DNA from: Spirogloea muscicola
Lineage: Eukaryota > Streptophyta > Zygnematophyceae > Spirogloeales > Spirogloeaceae
NCBI GenBank assembly: GCA_009602725.1
Contig: WELB01000006.1
Location: 1,152,522-1,163,444 of the forward strand
DNA length: 10,923 nucleotides
Reading direction: 5' to 3'
Shown piece after piece: positions 7,655 to 10,923 of the stretch; within the stretch, counting starts at the first letter, position 1, and the number at the start of each line of letters is the position of its first letter. Under the pieces are notes generated by a model. That model ran no database searches, was not told the origin of the DNA, and saw nothing but the letters and a program-made list of their open reading frames with translations. The position numbers were made by a program, and so were the translations under genes.

Positions 7655-7680
7655 GCGCTCACAAACCTGGCAATTTTACA

Positions 7681-8410
7681 TGTTGACAGTGTTGCTTATT
7701 ATCTTCCAGTAATCTCGCCTCTCCATCTGACATTTATTTGTAGTTGGACTTTTATTCATGTCGTTTTCTTTTTTGCATATTTACTATTGTGTGCATTATT
7801 TTCCGTCTGAGTAGTACATACTTTGTGAGTCGGCCATTATCAAGAGAAAATGGGAATGCCGAGCTTGACCAATTGTAATCGAAAATACGAGCCGAGGAGG
7901 CATTCAGCAGATAGTTTTCACACCAAAATATTATATGTGCCTTGTGACCACAAGGGCATAACGAAGTTAAACCCCATACATGGTGCTATGCAATAAGACA
8001 TGTTGGATTGTACTCACTGATGATGAGAAGGAAAGCGAATGCTGATACAGTGATTGAGGGATCAGTGAAGTGTGCCCTTGCATGACAAAATCTTTAGAAA
8101 AATTTTATTGTTGCAATCTCTTGCAATTGACGCAAGTGGAGCTTGCTTTCAAAGGTCCAAGGCCAAGAACCAAGCTAGCAGTCTCCAGTTGTTGGACTTG
8201 GGACTTTTTCTCATCATCTCTTGAGCTAGCTTGGATACTGGCCTAAGCCTTCTATGTGTTGCTTGTAGCAGACTATCTGTAGTGTAGAATGAATCAAGCC
8301 CCTTGTTGCCGGGAAGTCTTTGACAGCATAGCAAGCTTATCTGCCGGAAGACGTGGACACCAAGCTAGGGGCGTATGCATTTTCCTAGCTAGCTACGCTG
8401 CAGGAGGGTG
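7681..8410. other. AT-richer intergenic region and 3' flank of copy B
   Basis: No gene is supported. 7681-8050 is visibly AT-rich, unlike the GC-rich element beside it, with T-runs and no repeat I could recognise. From about 8055 it matches the 3' flank of copy A. On the minus strand an AATAAA hexamer lies at 8109-8104, about 300 nt downstream of the stop of copy B. It is a weak candidate poly(A) signal, absent from the same place in copy A. Confidence 0.5.
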
Positions 8411-10923
8411 TTACTGGCTATCCCTGGCAAAGCGGTCGAGGTAGTAAGAGGTAGGAGGTGGCTTGGGACCTGTGTCTGCTATTGGACAGGAGCGCCATGT
8501 AGGGTAAGCCTGGTATATGGGGGAAGATGGTTGGAGGCCAAAGTCATTCTTTTGGTAATCGTTGAATTGCAGATTGTACTTGGTCACAGCATCAGAGGTG
8601 TTCTTGCCCGCGTAGTATTGGTAGGTGACAGTATTCAAGAGCGGCAGCGCTGGCAGCTGCGTTGCTCCGTAGAGTTCAGGCACGTGTTTGGACACAGAGG
8701 CCACAACTGCAGACTGGAGGCATGAAAGCACATGTCAGATCGAGCAAAGTGAAACGCACAAAAGATTGTCATTTGACATGATTAGATTGTATGGATGTAG
8801 GGCCAGGCCACGTGGAGGTTGTAGAGACTTGCTCTTCTTAAACTGCTATAGCTTTGTTTGACGGCACAGCAAGCTGACCTGCCAGATATTCTTTGTGGGC
8901 ATGCCCGAGCAGTTGCCTGTTGTTGTTGCATTGAATGTGTTGTTGTAACCCATTGGATCGTTGCAGTTGGTTCCGTTGATGGTTGTAATTGTGCAGAAGT
9001 CAGTTAGCCAGGGGTAGAGCTGGTGGAAAGAACACACAGTCCAAATTCAGTGTCATGAGGATGCTGGATGGTTGTTGTCGTGCACGTTTTACGCATTGTG
9101 AACCAGCAAGCCACACAAGCCGCACACAAGCCAACAGGGCGATGGGTGCTTGTACTTGTCGGGATCAGTCAGCACTTACAGCTCGGAAGGCCGCGTTGTC
9201 CCAATATTGTTTGCGGGTCTGGTCCCAGAAGATGCCAGGATCCGCCCCACAATTCCAGTTGAGCTGGGGTGACATGTAGCCCGGCTGTTGATAGGGGGCA
9301 GCAATGACATGGGATGTGATGATGTTGGAGTGCCCTGTGTTCATCTTGAGGCCATTGCCAGTCCCATTGCAAACCATGCCGTCAATCTTGATGCCAGAGC
9401 TTGCGAAGTCGATATACAGGCAGTGTGGAAGGTTGTTCCCACCCAGGACATAGTTGCACGAGAGGGTATTGTCTGCAGATAGCAAGAGCCAAGTCAGCTA
9501 AGTGTCCTGTGCCAGTAAAGAACAGCCAATAGCAAGTAAGGAGGATGGATACGACATTGAAAGGATCGATGATCAGCAAAGATAAGCATAACGTGAGGTG
9601 AAGAGGACGTACTAGGATTGAGCCAATGAGTTGCGAAATATATGCCAGTTGCATCCGGGATGACACCCGCAAAGCCTGGACGGCTGACAATCATATTGGT
9701 GTTGACGACGTTGGACATGGCTGTGCAGACCGCCACAGTACAAGAGATTGCGTCAGCAACGAAGGAGATGGACCGATTAAGGGTCAATAACGAGGACCAG
9801 GATAGACACCCAGCCATAGTGGTAGTTTAGGTGGTAGTCAATAACAGAACAAAAGTGAGCGAGAGCAGCTTCTCTCACCATCACCAGTGTTGTGCGCTCC
9901 CCTGCCGAGAGATATACCAGCAAAGATGAAGTCATCAATGTAATTGTTCATCACGGTGTTCCCCACTGCTCCGTAAGCCAAGTTAACTCCCACAACGTAG
10001 CCATGGAGGTAATTGTTACTGATCATGTTGTTCTGGAGGTTATAATTTGGCTTGACGAAGTTTCCAGGTCCGCCAAGGATGATGGCCCAGTCCAGTGAGC
10101 GGATGTCGTTGGCGTCTACGAGTGAGTTGGTGATCTGGAAAACGTGCAGTGCTGCATTCATGACGCTTTGGACAATCTGGACATTGTCGCACAGGTTGAC
10201 TGCCATGGCCGGGCAGTAGGTGATCTGTATGTTGGGGTTGACCTTGAACGGGCAATCTGACTTGGAGTTGTTGGTCACAGTTGCATGAAGATCAACACCC
10301 ATAAAGAGGAAGTCGTGCACGCCCTTGATGTATAGGATGGGCTGGTCGTCACGGACACCAGAGATCCTATACCGAGAGCCGGCAGCAGACTGTACGATTG
10401 TGCACGAGTAGCTGGCGTTGAGCAGCACCATGCTGGCAAAGGTGATGTTCTGCTGAAGCGACAGAACAACCGTCTGAGTGGCAGGATAACTGCCCCTGCT
10501 CATGAAGTCCGCCGCCGTGTGCACCGGTACCGTCACTTGGGCTGCTGTGCAGCGTGTCCCTGAGGAGCAGCACAGAGGAGTAAGCACATGAGGTGCAGCC
10601 GATGGAATGGCACGCAGATGTTGTGAAGCACTTGAGTGCAGAACGCTTGCCAAATGCACCATGCATGTATAGGTGGTCGAGTTCTGTGAATCAGTACCCG
10701 GTGGCGGTGGAGAAGGTGTTGGAGGAGGGGGAAATGCAGGCGGTGCGATCGTAGGAGGCGGCGGCGGTGACTTTGGAGGAGGGGAGTTTGGTGGAGGAGA
10801 TGAAGGTGGTGGGGGGGGTGAGGAAGATGATGGAGGAGGCGACTTGGGGTGGGAAGAGGGAGGGGGTGTTGTTGGAGGTGGAGGTGGAGAAGTTGGGGGG
10901 GTGCTTGGAGGAGGCGGGGGGGG
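8411..10923 (-). CDS. Secreted Pro-rich / parallel beta-helix protein, copy B (5' partial)
   Basis: Tandem paralogue of the gene at 452-4349. Exons: beyond 10923 to 10698 (Pro-rich, frame open to the window edge), 10559-9879, 9720-9613, 9472-9180, 9019-8879, 8713-8411 with stop TAA. Four of the five exons that lie wholly inside the window match copy A exactly in length (681, 108, 141, 303 bp); the exon at 9472-9180 is one codon longer (293 versus 290 bp). Donors include GTACTGAT, GTGAGAG, GTACGT, GTAAGT and GTCAGC. The product has the same beta-helix rungs (NTVMNNYIDD, NTGHSNIITSHVI), Asn/Cys-rich tail and C-terminus FARDSQ. The last exon differs from A at about 13 of 100 residues and the exon before it at 4 of 47. 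No internal stop or frameshift is seen, so this copy looks intact as far as visible. Its signal-peptide exon and promoter lie outside the window. Confidence 0.72.
10560..10697 (-). other. Intron 2 of copy B (138 bp, open in frame)
   Basis: Donor GTACTGATTC at 10697 and acceptor gtgctgctcctcag ending at 10560, homologous to intron 2 of copy A. The length is a multiple of three and the segment reads through in the flanking frame (GTDSQNSTTYTC... to CCSSG). Retention would therefore add 46 residues without breaking the protein. Spliced and retained forms are both possible. I favour splicing because the equivalent of copy A holds a stop and the segment has diverged faster than the adjacent exon. 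Confidence 0.5.

Larger units (their letters stand above)
5680..7680. mobile_element. Non-autonomous foldback / TIR element
   Basis: A perfect 21-bp inverted repeat (5690-5710 and 7650-7670) bounds the element. TGTAA/TTACA lies symmetrically 5 bp outside it on both sides (5680-5684, 7676-7680). Inside are long imperfect inverted arms of about 740 bp around a 290-bp spacer. No transposase or other protein domain is found on either strand, so any movement would need help from elsewhere. Foldback or long-TIR MITE-like elements have this structure (established knowledge). No clear target-site duplication is visible next to the TIR, so the exact ends and superfamily are unresolved. It sits between the two tandem paralogues. 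Confidence 0.65.
8050..10923. repeat. Tandem duplication unit, copy B side
   Basis: Direct-repeat partner of 1-2997. The matching 3' flank begins near 8055 (tgcccttgcatgac against tgcacttgcatgac near the window start). It continues through a conserved block around the aagctagggg motif just downstream of the stop. The copies are similar but clearly diverged, so the duplication is not recent. Confidence 0.85.

Overview
The window looks like nuclear DNA of a green alga or other plant-lineage eukaryote. The main genes are split by short GT-AG introns (about 140-175 bp, plus one of 408 bp). They encode long Ser-Pro/poly-Pro stretches of the kind seen in algal and plant cell-wall glycoproteins. The sequence carries one ambiguous base (position 2998) and large non-coding repeats. 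No bacterial-style operon, rRNA, tRNA or CRISPR array is visible. The lineage call is inference; no marker gene is present.

Two head-to-tail paralogues lie on the minus strand. Copy A (4349 down to 452) is complete. My model has seven exons: a signal-peptide exon, a very long Pro-rich exon, three exons of a right-handed parallel beta-helix (pectin-lyase-like) domain, and two exons of an Asn/Cys-rich C-terminal domain. Copy B (10923 down to 8411) has the same exon ends from the Pro-rich exon onward and runs off the window at its 5' side. Every splice site in B falls at the position homologous to A. Exons are similar while introns have drifted, which is the main support for the models. Both products are predicted to be secreted, N-glycosylated wall or matrix proteins with a Pro-rich stalk and a beta-helix head.

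Layout on the plus strand: 1-451, downstream flank of A (duplicated at about 8050-8410); 452-4349, gene A; 4350-5680, GC-rich intergenic DNA with the presumed promoter of A, a strong hairpin (5336-5387) and small dispersed hairpin repeats; 5680-7680, a foldback element with a perfect 21-bp terminal inverted repeat and arms of about 740 bp around a 290-bp spacer, with no transposase; 7681-8410, AT-richer DNA and the downstream flank of B; 8411-10923, gene B, incomplete.

I do not see a multi-gene new system. The points most worth attention are the hidden secretory first exon, an intron-2 segment whose length is a multiple of three and which stays open in B but not in A, the foldback element between the tandem copies, and a small family of hairpin-bearing repeats around it.
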